Notes under the pieces: model-generated
What the model was told of the DNA's origin: nothing
The model's database searches: none
What the model saw: only the letters and a program-made list of their open reading frames with translations
Made by a program: the position numbers and the translations under genes
In this document: piece after piece, positions 8,796-18,450 of the stretch
How the letters are laid out: every line of letters begins with the position of its first letter
Numbering within the stretch: the stretch's first letter is position 1
From: Leptolyngbya sp. KIOST-1
Lineage (GTDB): Bacteria; Cyanobacteriota; Cyanobacteriia; Phormidesmidales; Phormidesmidaceae
DNA length: 64,000 nt
Assembly: GCF_000763385.1 (NCBI RefSeq)
Contig: NZ_JQFA01000002.1
Location: forward strand, 372,001-436,000
Reading direction: 5' to 3'

Positions 8796-8825
8796 TAGGT
8801 AAACAGGTAATAGGTAACCAGGTAA
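8796..8825. repeat. Two tandem 15-mers (heptamer-like STRR)
   Basis: TAGGTAAACAGGTAA is followed directly by TAGGTAACCAGGTAA, one mismatch apart. Each unit is itself built from two AGGTAA-type blocks. It resembles the short tandemly repeated repetitive sequences of cyanobacteria and lies about 120 bases upstream of the gene at 8943. Confidence 0.6.
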
Positions 8826-8942
8826 ACGTTGGGCTGTGGCAAAGCAGCGGCCTGGGCTGGCCTTTTACCTTACCACTCTCCTTTGCAATGGGGGCACTGT
8901 TTTCGGGGCTGCCCATGCTTCTAAACTTGCTGGAGCTTGTCC

Positions 8943-9494
8943 ATGAAAGTAACTCCCCTTTCCATCTTAGCTCTGACCGTGGCACCCGTAGCGGGCCTGG
9001 CCCAAGCCCCCGTCGCCAGGGCTCAGCTATTTGTCTCCTCGCCCATTCAAGCCATTACCCCCAACAGCGAACGCCAATACCTAAACGTTGACGCGACCGT
9101 TGAGCAGACGCTGCGGGTGGGAGCCGCCACCAACCTGAACGGACGCAGCATTCCGGCTGGGGCCGTTGTTCGAGGGCGATTTGAGCCGGCCGAGGGCGGG
9201 GTGCGTTACGTCGCTACCGCCGTTGAAGTGGGCAATCAGGTTTACGCCGTCAACGCCGTATCTGAACTGCTGCGAGACATCAAAGACCCCCGCGAGACCA
9301 CTGGCGGTGCCATCCTCCGCGACGCGGGCATTGGCGCCGCCGGGGGAGCGGCCGCCAGCGGCGTTTTGCGGGGTAGAGTGACCGTCGGCAGCGTGATCGG
9401 CGGGGCCGCCGCCGGGGCAATCATCGGCAACACCACCGCCCAGCGGATCGTGGTGATCGAGCCCAATCAAACCCTTACCCTCAAGACCCAGTAA
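8943..9494 (+). CDS. Secreted conserved hypothetical protein with glycine-zipper segment
   Basis: The ATG at 8943 has a GGAG eight bases upstream and is preferred to the in-frame TTG at 8937, giving 183 residues. Residues 1-27 are a signal peptide (MKVTPLSILALTVAPVAGLAQA). The central part (about 35-110) is a beta-rich domain with repeated VDATVEQTL, GAVVRGRFEP and YVATAVEVGNQVYAVNAVS strands. Residues 120-160 form an alanine/glycine-rich stretch (AGIGAAGGAAASG, IGGAAAGAIIG) like the glycine-zipper segments of outer-membrane proteins. The end, EPNQTLTLKTQ, resembles a conserved ending of secreted cyanobacterial proteins of this kind. The function is not known; an envelope location is likely. 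Confidence 0.65.
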   Translation: MKVTPLSILALTVAPVAGLAQAPVARAQLFVSSPIQAITPNSERQYLNVDATVEQTLRVGAATNLNGRSIPAGAVVRGRFEPAEGGVRYVATAVEVGNQVYAVNAVSELLRDIKDPRETTGGAILRDAGIGAAGGAAASGVLRGRVTVGSVIGGAAAGAIIGNTTAQRIVVIEPNQTLTLKTQ

Positions 9495-9503
9495 GCTTTC
9501 CCA

Positions 9504-9908
9504 TCAGCGCCGGGGATAGCGGCATTTGGCATCGATATCGGCCAACTCCGCCTCGATCGCCCGGGTGCTAATGGCAATTTCGTAGAGCGATGTCAACAGC
9601 GACGCCACCAGCAGCAGCAGACTGAGGCCAAACAGGGCCTCGGCCAGCTGCTGCTGCTCAAGAAACAGCCCCAGCATCGACAGAGTGCAAACAATAAAGC
9701 TCGACACCCCCAGCGCCTGCATCAGTCGAATCAGGGCAATGCGCTGGCGCAGGTTAGCAATTTGGCGCTGCACCATTTGTTCAAAATAGTCGCGCTCAGA
9801 GCTATGGAGCTGACGGATCAGCTGCGCCAACACCAGAAACCGGTTGGTGTAGGCCAGCAGCAGCAACGAGATAGCCGGAAACAGCAGCGCCGGAGTTGTC
9901 AATTCCAT
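9504..9908 (-). CDS. DUF2721 membrane protein
   Basis: The product (134 residues from the ATG at 9908) begins MELTTPALLFPAISLLLLAYTNRFLVLA, the standard N-terminus of DUF2721 proteins, and has three hydrophobic helices (about 5-25, 72-92 and 98-118) separated by a charged helical segment (RQLHSSERDYFEQMVQRQ). An upstream in-frame ATG at 9932 is rejected because it lies inside the terminator of prk. The family is widespread in cyanobacteria and its function is unknown. The gene lies downstream of prk on the same strand and may depend on read-through or on a promoter hidden in the 9909-10036 gap. Confidence 0.82.
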   Translation of the reverse strand: MELTTPALLFPAISLLLLAYTNRFLVLAQLIRQLHSSERDYFEQMVQRQIANLRQRIALIRLMQALGVSSFIVCTLSMLGLFLEQQQLAEALFGLSLLLLVASLLTSLYEIAISTRAIEAELADIDAKCRYPRR

Positions 9909-9914
9909 GGCAAA

Positions 9915-9952
9915 CAAAAAAAGAGAGAACATCCCTAGGGATATCCTCTCTC
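9915..9952 (-). terminator. Rho-independent terminator downstream of prk
   Basis: Read leftward, AGAGAG, a central ATCCCTAGGGAT palindrome and CTCTCT form a long imperfect hairpin (outer arms 9922-9927 and 9946-9951) followed by seven T (complement of 9916-9922). It lies between the prk stop and the DUF2721 start and overlaps the rejected longer start of that gene. Confidence 0.88.
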
Positions 9953-10036
9953 AGGTAAGCCAAACAGTAGTCAAACCCCAGGAGTTAGATCAGGGATTCA
10001 TCCAGCCGACCTGCCTTAATCTCCTGCTGGCGAGGG

Positions 10037-11041
10037 CTAGGCGGTGGTCGCCACTTCGCGGTTGGTAGAGATCAAGCGCTCGTAGGTGGCGCGCATTTTG
10101 AGGCCCACCAGCACCTGGAACAGACCACTGCCGTTAGTGGAGCCGGGGTACTCACGGTGCTTGAGCAGCAGCTCAGTCATTTCTCCGTAGTACTTGGTGG
10201 AGGTGTTGCTGAGGTGGCTCTCGATGTAGATCATCTCTTCGAGGCGATCGAACTGGCCGTCTACCTCCAGCACCGAGACCTCGTGGCCGTAGTAGGAGTC
10301 GGGGCCGTAGTGCATGCGGATGCCGGGGTAGGAGCAGGTGAGTTTGCGCCCGCAGGGAATCCAGTCGATGGTGGAGCCTTCGTCGAACAGGTAGACAGGG
10401 TCGAAGCCCTCAATGCCTTCCCGCTGCATCAGGCGCACCCGCAGCACCTTCTTCTCCTCATCGTTGGGGATCAGCTGGGTGGGCAGGATTTGAATCACGA
10501 CATCGGCATACTGCTTTTGAATGTCAATGTAGGCTTCGAAGTCGGGGCGACGGGCGTTGATCGAGGCCAGCACGTCTTCGTAGGTGTGGCCGCGCTCGGC
10601 CATATCGCGCTGAATCTTCCAGGCGATTTTGACTTCGTCGCTGATGTCAAGGTAGACGCTGAAGTCGAGCAGTTCGCGCACACGCTCGTCGTAGAGGGGG
10701 TGCAGACCTTCAATCACAACGATGCGGTTGGGGTCGACACGCTCAGGGGGATCGAGTTCGCCGGTTTCGTGGTTGTAGATGGGCTTATCGATGCTGTTGC
10801 CCTCTTTCAGCGCTTTGATCTGCTCGTACATGAGATCAAAATTGTTGGCCTTGGGGTTGAGGGCGGTCACCCCGGCGGCTTTGCGCTGCTTGCGATCGAG
10901 GCTGTGGTAGTCATCCAGGCAGATGACGGTCATAAACTCAGCGCCGAACAAATCGCTCAGTCGTCGTAGAAACGTAGATTTGCCGCACCCAGAGTCGCCG
11001 GCGACACCAATTAGAACTACTTTGTCTGGCTTGCTGATCAT
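10037..11041 (-). CDS. prk: Phosphoribulokinase (Calvin cycle)
   Basis: The enzyme phosphorylates ribulose-5-phosphate with ATP to make ribulose-1,5-bisphosphate, the Rubisco substrate. The 334-residue length is that of the cyanobacterial/plant class. The P-loop is GVAGDSGCGKST (residues 12-23). The regulatory pair C19 and C41 (VICLDDYHS) and a second pair in the C-terminal half (IPCGRKLTCSYPG) are all present, so thioredoxin and CP12/GAPDH control in the dark is expected. Other conserved blocks are VIEGLHPLYDERVR and RDMAERGHTYEDVL. It is divergent from petH across a 759-bp spacer. A strong terminator follows. Confidence 0.98.
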   Translation of the reverse strand: MISKPDKVVLIGVAGDSGCGKSTFLRRLSDLFGAEFMTVICLDDYHSLDRKQRKAAGVTALNPKANNFDLMYEQIKALKEGNSIDKPIYNHETGELDPPERVDPNRIVVIEGLHPLYDERVRELLDFSVYLDISDEVKIAWKIQRDMAERGHTYEDVLASINARRPDFEAYIDIQKQYADVVIQILPTQLIPNDEEKKVLRVRLMQREGIEGFDPVYLFDEGSTIDWIPCGRKLTCSYPGIRMHYGPDSYYGHEVSVLEVDGQFDRLEEMIYIESHLSNTSTKYYGEMTELLLKHREYPGSTNGSGLFQVLVGLKMRATYERLISTNREVATTA

Positions 11042-13063
<2,022 letters not shown>

Positions 13064-13073
13064 GTCGCGTCTC

Positions 13074-13117
13074 AGCCAAAAAAAAGAAGGGCCGAAATCG
13101 GCCTCTTTTTTTTGGCT
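13074..13117 (+). terminator. Rho-independent terminator of petH
   Basis: A GGGCCG/CGGCC stem on an AAAT loop is flanked by A8 and T8 tracts, so that AGCCAAA at 13074 also pairs with TTTGGCT at 13111-13117. The symmetry could allow some function on both strands. Confidence 0.95.
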
Positions 13118-13178
13118 AGCAGCAATCCCCTTACAATTGGGCATAGCGATCGCAGTTAAGGAAGTCAGGCCATTGGTT

Positions 13179-14489
13179 ATGCGTGTCGGTTTGCTGGGGC
13201 TGGGAACGGTGGGGGCAGGGACGGCCAAGATTTTGCTGGATCCGGCCCATCGCCATCCTTTGGTGGGGCAGATTGAGTTGGCTAAGGTGGGGGTGCGGAG
13301 TTTGGACAAGCCCCGCTCGGTCACCATTGAGGGCGATCGCCTCACCACTGACCTAGAGAGCATTGTCAGCGACCCCACCATCGACGCGGTGGTGGAGGTG
13401 ATGGGGGGGCTGGAACCGGCGCGATCGCTGATTCTGAAGGCGATTGCCCAGGGAAAGCATGTGGTGACCGCCAACAAAGCGGTGATCGCCCGCTACGGCG
13501 ATGAGATCTTCACCGCCGCCAACCAGGCCGGGGTCTATGTGCTGCTGGAGGCGGCGGTGGCGGGGGGCATTCCGGTGATTCAGCCGCTGAAGCAGGCCCT
13601 GGGGGTAAACCGCATCCACGCGGTGACCGGGATCATCAACGGTACCACCAACTATATCCTCACCCGCATGCAGCGGGAGGGGGGCGACTTTGAGCCAATT
13701 TTGGCCGATGCCCAGCGGCTGGGCTACGCCGAGGCCGACCCCAGCGCCGACGTGGACGGCCTTGATGCCGCCGACAAGATTGCGATTTTGGCCTCCCTGG
13801 CCTTTGGCGGGCGAATTAAGCTCTCTGAGGTCTACAGCGAGGGCATCCGCCAGGTGACGGCGGCGGATATTGCCTACGCTGACAGACTGGGGTTTGTGAT
13901 CAAGCTGCTGGCGATCGCCCGCCGGGACGGCGAGTACGACGAGACTTCAGATCAGGCGCTGGATCGGCTGGAGCTGCGGGTACACCCCACCCTGGTGCCA
14001 GTGAGCCACCCCCTAGCCTCGGTCAACGATGTGTACAACGCAATTTTGATCGAGGGCGACCCGATTGGGCAGGTGATGTTTTTTGGGCCTGGGGCCGGGG
14101 AGGGGCCGACGGCGAGCGCGGTGGTGGCCGACCTGCTGAATCTGGCGGCTAACCTCAAGGCTGAGGTTGGCCCAGCCTCGGCGAATCCGCTGCTGGCTTG
14201 CAGCCATCAGCACTACTGCAAGGTCAGCCCCATGGCGGATATCGTCAGCCGTTTTTATGTGCGGCTGCTGGCGGAGGATGCGCCGGGGGTGATTGGCAAG
14301 TTAGGGACTTGTTTTGGGCGGCACCAGGTGAGTCTGGAGTCGATTGTGCAGATTGGGCAGCACGAGACGCGGGCGGAGATTGTGATTGTGAGCCATGAGG
14401 TGACGGAGGCGAAGTTTCAGACGGCGCTGGATGAGCTGCGGGATTACGCTGAGATTCACAGTGTGGCGAGTGTGTTGCGGGTGCTGTAG
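13179..14489 (+). CDS. hom: Homoserine dehydrogenase
   Basis: The enzyme reduces aspartate-semialdehyde to homoserine with NAD(P)H, the branch to threonine, methionine and isoleucine. From the ATG at 13179 the protein has 436 residues and begins with the nucleotide-binding motif VGLLGLGTVGAGT, as usual for the family; the frame is open back to a TTG at 13137, and a TTG at 13173 has better Shine-Dalgarno spacing (AAGGAAG), so the start is not certain. The catalytic block AVAGGIPVIQPLKQAL, GIINGTTNYILTRM and the AEADPSADVDGLDAADKIAILA motif are intact. A C-terminal ACT domain (about 355-435, APGVIGKLGTCFGRHQVSLESIVQ) predicts feedback control by threonine. Confidence 0.96.
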   Translation: MRVGLLGLGTVGAGTAKILLDPAHRHPLVGQIELAKVGVRSLDKPRSVTIEGDRLTTDLESIVSDPTIDAVVEVMGGLEPARSLILKAIAQGKHVVTANKAVIARYGDEIFTAANQAGVYVLLEAAVAGGIPVIQPLKQALGVNRIHAVTGIINGTTNYILTRMQREGGDFEPILADAQRLGYAEADPSADVDGLDAADKIAILASLAFGGRIKLSEVYSEGIRQVTAADIAYADRLGFVIKLLAIARRDGEYDETSDQALDRLELRVHPTLVPVSHPLASVNDVYNAILIEGDPIGQVMFFGPGAGEGPTASAVVADLLNLAANLKAEVGPASANPLLACSHQHYCKVSPMADIVSRFYVRLLAEDAPGVIGKLGTCFGRHQVSLESIVQIGQHETRAEIVIVSHEVTEAKFQTALDELRDYAEIHSVASVLRVL

Positions 14490-14549
14490 GGTGCATTCGC
14501 GGCTCAATTCCTCCCCAGTGTTGATAGGTATTTAAGGACCGCAATGCAC
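14490..14549. repeat. Imperfect inverted repeat (GTAGGGTGCATT ... AATGCACC type)
   Basis: Just after the hom stop, TAGGGTGCATTCGCGG is matched in reverse near 14537-14549 (ACCGCAATGCACC), with one extra base. This is a familiar form of dispersed cyanobacterial intergenic repeat and may also shape the 3' end of the hom mRNA. Confidence 0.5.
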
Positions 14550-14618
14550 CGCTTATGGTGTGGGTGTCTGGCTTAAGCTTGGCGGCGCACAATTGGGAAC
14601 AAAAGCCAGATCTGCTGC

Positions 14619-14675
14619 TGGGGCCATTTCGCAGGCCCCAGACCCCCGTCGACCAGGGCCGTTCCGCCGCCCTGG
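14619..14675. repeat. Two adjacent GC-rich hairpins
   Basis: TGGGGCC (14619-14625) pairs with GGCCCCA (14634-14640), and CCAGGGC (14653-14659) pairs with GCCCTGG (14669-14675). They lie in the 416-bp non-coding stretch between hom and the ABC exporter, which otherwise holds only the flanking dispersed repeats. Confidence 0.5.
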
Positions 14676-14765
14676 ACCCAACGGAAAGGATTGGCTGATC
14701 ATCGGTTTAAATGTCTATCTTGCAAATTGGTTGGTTGGCAGCTTTAGTGAAGCGCCTGGTCGATT

Positions 14766-14786
14766 GTAGGGTGGGCACTGCCCACC
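14766..14786. repeat. Dispersed 21-bp palindromic repeat, copy 1
   Basis: The element begins GTAG and has the palindrome GGTGGGCA-C-TGCCCACC as its core. An identical 21-bp copy lies at 58606-58626. Both are intergenic. Confidence 0.75.
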
Positions 14787-14905
14787 TTTCATGTTTGTAG
14801 TGGCGATCGATCTAATCTAAATTGGGGCCAATCCAAAATCGCCAGTCCAAAATCCTAAACCGATCTTGGGTTGGTTACACTTTAACCTTTGCAGTTAGGG
14901 CATCT

Positions 14906-16684
14906 ATGGCCATTATTCGATCGGCACAGCACCCTTTACAGCGGCTGTTGCGCTACGGGCGCAACTATCGCCCCCAAATCTGGGGGGCGGTGGTCAACTC
15001 CATTCTCAACACCATCTTTGACCTGGCCCCGCCCTACCTGATCGGTATCGCCATCGATGTGGTGACCAACAATGAAAACTCGCTGATTGCCCGGCTGGGG
15101 ATCACCAGCATTGCGGGGCAGTTGGGGGTGCTGTCGGCGCTGACGTTTTTGATCTGGAGTCTGGAGTCGCTGAGTGAGTACATCTACGCGCGGCTGTGGC
15201 GTAACCTGGCTCAAAATTTGCAGCACGACATGCGGATCGATACCTACAGTCACCTGCAAGCGCAGGATCTCAGCTACTTTGAGGACCGTAGCACGGGCAG
15301 TCTGCTGGCCATTCTCAACGACGACATCAACCAGCTGGAGCGGTTTTTGAATACCGGTGCCCACAACCTGCTGCGGTTTTTTACCACGGTAATTTGGGTG
15401 GGGGCGACGTTCTTGATTTTGGCTCCGGGGGTATCGTGGATGGCGATGCTGCCGATTCCCTTTGTGCTGGGGGGGTCGATCGCCTTTCAGCGGCGGCTGG
15501 CCCCGCGCTACGCGGAGGTGCGCGACAAGGCGGGGCTGATCAGCGGTCGGCTGGCCAACAACCTGTCGGGCATTGCTACGATCAAGAGCTTTTCGGCGGA
15601 GGGCTACGAGCGCGATCGCGTCACCCAGGACAGCGATGCCTACCGCCAGAGCAACCGCCGGGCGATCGCCCTCAGCGCCGCCCTTGTGCCCCTGATTCGA
15701 ATTGTGATTTTGGTGGGCTTCACGGCGATGCTGTTTTTGGGCGGCCTGGCGGTGGCCAATGGCACCCTATCGGCGGGCACCTACGGCTTTTTGGTGTTCA
15801 TTGTGCAGCGGCTGCTGTGGCCCTTTACCCAGCTGAGCGAAATTATGGATGAGTACCAGCGGGCGATGGCCTCGGTGCGGCGGGTGATGGGCCTGCTGGA
15901 TGAGCCGATTGAGCTGGTGCCGGGGCGCAACCCGCTGCCGGTGGAGCGGGTGAAAGGGGACGTGCGGTTTGCGAATGTCAGCTTTGCCTACGCCCACCGC
16001 CAGCCGGTGCTAAAGAACCTGTCGCTGCACATCCCCGCCGGGCAGAGCATTGGGGTGGTGGGGGCGACGGGCTCGGGCAAGAGCACCCTGGTGAAGCTGC
16101 TGCTGCGCTTTTATCAGCCCCAGCAGGGCCACATTTTGATCGACGGGCAGGAGATTCAAGACCTGCTGCCTCAGGATCTGCGCCGCTGCATCGGCCTGGT
16201 CAGCCAGGATGTATTTTTGTTTTCGGGCACGGTGGCAGAAAACATTGCCTACGGCAGCTTTGACGCCAGCTTTGATCAAATTCTTCACGCCGCCAAGCTG
16301 GCGGAAGCCCACGAGTTTATCGCCCAGCTGCCCCAGGGCTACGACACCATCGTGGGGGAGCGGGGCCAGAAACTCTCGGGGGGCCAGCGGCAGCGGCTGG
16401 CGATCGCCCGCGCCATTCTCAAAGACCCGCCGATCTTGGTGCTGGATGAGGCCACCTCGGCGGTGGACAACGAGACCGAGGCGGCAATTCAGCGATCGCT
16501 GGCGGTGATTACTCAGAACCGCACGACCCTGGCGATCGCCCACCGCCTCTCCACCATTCGCCATTGCCACTGCATCTACGTTATGTCCTACGGCGAAATC
16601 GTCGAGCAGGGCCGCCACGAGGAATTGCTGGAGCTAAACGGCATCTACGCCAGCCTGTGGCGGGTGCAGTCGGGCCTGCGATGA
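14906..16684 (+). CDS. ABC exporter, fused permease and ATPase (MsbA/MdlB type)
   Basis: The frame is open from 14822, but the ATG at 14906 follows GTTAGGG and gives the usual N-terminus MAIIRSAQHPLQRLL (592 residues). Residues 20-310 form a six-helix type-I exporter membrane domain. Residues 340-590 are the ATPase with Walker A GATGSGKSTLVK, Q-loop LVSQDVFLF, signature [16 protein letters not shown], Walker B ILVLDEATSAVD and H-loop AIAHRLSTI, all intact. It is a half-transporter that should act as a homodimer or with an unlinked partner. The exported substrate (lipid, peptide or drug) cannot be told. Confidence 0.93.
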   Translation: MAIIRSAQHPLQRLLRYGRNYRPQIWGAVVNSILNTIFDLAPPYLIGIAIDVVTNNENSLIARLGITSIAGQLGVLSALTFLIWSLESLSEYIYARLWRNLAQNLQHDMRIDTYSHLQAQDLSYFEDRSTGSLLAILNDDINQLERFLNTGAHNLLRFFTTVIWVGATFLILAPGVSWMAMLPIPFVLGGSIAFQRRLAPRYAEVRDKAGLISGRLANNLSGIATIKSFSAEGYERDRVTQDSDAYRQSNRRAIALSAALVPLIRIVILVGFTAMLFLGGLAVANGTLSAGTYGFLVFIVQRLLWPFTQLSEIMDEYQRAMASVRRVMGLLDEPIELVPGRNPLPVERVKGDVRFANVSFAYAHRQPVLKNLSLHIPAGQSIGVVGATGSGKSTLVKLLLRFYQPQQGHILIDGQEIQDLLPQDLRRCIGLVSQDVFLFSGTVAENIAYGSFDASFDQILHAAKLAEAHEFIAQLPQGYDTIVGERGQKLSGGQRQRLAIARAILKDPPILVLDEATSAVDNETEAAIQRSLAVITQNRTTLAIAHRLSTIRHCHCIYVMSYGEIVEQGRHEELLELNGIYASLWRVQSGLR

Positions 16685-16765
16685 GGACCAAAAAGTGATA
16701 GTGGGCGTTGCTCCCTTAGTCCAGCGTAAGCTTCGGCAAAGTTGTAGCGTAGGGAATGATAACAA

Positions 16766-17152
16766 TCAAGGGTAAGGCAGGAGAGTCAACTCCTGAATAA
16801 AGCGAAAGTCTCGTTGATTTTTGCTCAGAAGCGAAATGTTATGGGCGATCGCCCTGGCAGCAATCAAAGCATCAGCAATGAGCAATCCGTGACTGAGATA
16901 GTAAGTTGCCAATAAAAAGGTGGCACGCTCTGAAATTTCGCTATTCAATGGCAAAACCTGGAACTTGGCTAGAAACCGCTCCAGCGTCTGCTGCTCTAGC
17001 TTGTTGCGACACCCAACGACGAGTTCCATGACGGTAATACTGGAAACAGCAAGCCGTGCGGTCTGACTTTCTCATTTAAGACGGCCAACTGCATTAGCAT
17101 CCTTGTTGGCGACATCAATCAAAATGTCAGTGTCGATTAGTACGCTGGCCAT
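16766..17152 (-). pseudogene. VapC-like PIN-domain toxin interrupted by an in-frame TGA
   Basis: Read from the ATG at 17152, the frame encodes MASVLIDTDILIDVANKD, the first acidic motif of PIN ribonucleases, up to residue 26. A TGA at 17074-17072 follows, and then the same frame continues without a shift through ESQTARLAVSSITVMELVVG, the middle acid (E in VMELVV), the ADALIAARAIA block and SKNQRDF near the end, stopping at 16766. Without the stop it would be a normal 128-residue VapC. A shorter 87-residue frame starting at Met 17029 covers only the C-terminal part and lacks the first catalytic aspartates, so it should not be active. The toxin is most likely inactivated by a point mutation. 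Confidence 0.85.
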
Positions 17153-17397
17153 TAACGATGCCAGTGCTGCTGACGAACCTGTTTGACCCAGGCGCTACTG
17201 TCGGCCATATCTGAGCGATCGCACCACATGCCTACAAAAGGCTCCTGGTCTAAGTCAATAACGTGATGACTCTCTTGGCCGTGGGTTGGGTATCGTTGCT
17301 TGAGAAAGGCGACAAAATCGTTAACCAGGCGCTGGGCGTCGTCAGGGAGTGTGAGAATATCTTGCTTCAGTTGTTCAAACTCCAGCACAGGATTCAC
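17152..17397 (-). CDS. VapB-like antitoxin partner of the broken PIN toxin
   Basis: This 81-residue protein begins NPVLEFEQLKQDILTLPDDAQRLVNDFVAFLKQRY, a helical segment common in small cyanobacterial antitoxins of the DUF2281 kind, and ends with SDMADSSAWVKQVRQQHW, a typical toxin-binding tail. Its TAA overlaps the toxin ATG by one base (TAATG), which is standard for translationally coupled toxin-antitoxin pairs. Because the toxin frame has a stop codon, this antitoxin may be an orphan under no selection from its own partner, although it is still intact. Confidence 0.7.
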   Translation of the reverse strand: MNPVLEFEQLKQDILTLPDDAQRLVNDFVAFLKQRYPTHGQESHHVIDLDQEPFVGMWCDRSDMADSSAWVKQVRQQHWHR

Positions 17398-17448
17398 CTA
17401 GGATGATTTTGCGGTGTGTTTTAAGCTTAGCGGTAATAACGGACCACC

Positions 17449-17514
17449 TTAGCAACTGGCGATCGCCTCCGCCCATTCAAATACCGCATCAGGAATCGAA
17501 ATCGCTATTTTCAT
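17449..17514 (-). pseudogene. Truncated RHH/CopG-type antitoxin remnant
   Basis: A 21-codon frame reads MKIAISIPDAVFEWAEAIASC and then stops. The start matches the beta strand and first helix of ribbon-helix-helix antitoxins (MKxAISIPDxxFExAExLA), whose full length is usually 70-90 residues. The remaining part and any toxin gene are missing. It is too short to form the fold and is best read as a fragment of a second toxin-antitoxin locus. Confidence 0.5.
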
Positions 17515-17677
17515 AGCGGCTGCCCCTAAATGGCTATCCTCCCGTTATACCCCAGTCATACAGCGGGTGTGTCCAAGCTGTTCCCTAAACATGCCTGACG
17601 CCACGCTAACCTGAATGTAGACTTCTCCCCCTGCACCCATCCACCCCTCACCCGTCCCCCCATCCACTCCCTCCCCC

Positions 17678-18397
17678 ATGCCCACCCCCCTGATCGAGTT
17701 TCGCCAGCTGCAAAAGGTCTACGGCACCGGCAACACCGAGGTGCGGGCGCTGTGGAATGTGGATCTAGCCATCTATCCCGGCGAATACTGCGCCATCATG
17801 GGGCCGTCGGGCTCCGGCAAATCCACCGCCATGAACATGATCGGCTGCCTCGATCGCCCCACCGCCGGGCAATACTACTTCGACAGCCAGAATGTGGCCA
17901 CCCTGGAGGACAACGAGCTGGCCCACATTCGCAACCAGAAGATCGGCTTTGTGTTTCAGCAGTTCCACCTGCTGCCCCAGCTTACCGCGCGCGAAAACGT
18001 GGAGCTGCCGATGATCTACTCGGGGGTGCGTAGTGACCTGCGTCGCCAGCGGGCAACGGAGGCCCTGGAGCGGGTGGGGCTGGGCGATCGCATCCACAAC
18101 AAGCCCACTCAGCTCTCGGGCGGGCAGCAGCAGCGGGTGGCGATCGCGCGGGCGATCGTCAACCATCCCCTACTCCTGCTGGCCGATGAGCCCACCGGGG
18201 CCCTCGACACCCACACTACCGAAGACGTGCTGGGTATCTTCGCCGACCTCCACCGGGCGGGCATTACCGTAGTGATGGTCACCCACGAGCCCGATGTGGC
18301 CCGCGCCAGCCAGCGCATCGTCTGGTTCAAGGACGGCGAGGTGCTCAACGACCACCTCAGCCCGGACGACCTGGCCCAGTCCATTGCCGTTCGATAG
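17678..18397 (+). CDS. MacB/LolD-type ABC transporter ATPase
   Basis: This 239-residue ATPase has Walker A GPSGSGKSTAMN, Q-loop FVFQQFHLLPQLTARENVELP, signature LSGGQQQRVAIARAIV, Walker B LLLADEPTGALD and H-loop VTHEPDVA. The FHLLPxLTAxENVELP sequence is typical of the MacB/LolD/DevA group that drives tripartite export or lipoprotein and glycolipid transport. No membrane-fusion protein or FtsX-like permease lies next to it, so it is an orphan here. Its start follows a C/T-rich tract (about 17629-17677) that leaves no Shine-Dalgarno. Confidence 0.88.
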   Translation: MPTPLIEFRQLQKVYGTGNTEVRALWNVDLAIYPGEYCAIMGPSGSGKSTAMNMIGCLDRPTAGQYYFDSQNVATLEDNELAHIRNQKIGFVFQQFHLLPQLTARENVELPMIYSGVRSDLRRQRATEALERVGLGDRIHNKPTQLSGGQQQRVAIARAIVNHPLLLLADEPTGALDTHTTEDVLGIFADLHRAGITVVMVTHEPDVARASQRIVWFKDGEVLNDHLSPDDLAQSIAVR

Positions 18398-18450
18398 CGG
18401 CGTAAACCCCATGGAGTGCAGGCAGACAGGGGGAAGCCTCGTCACTGCGC

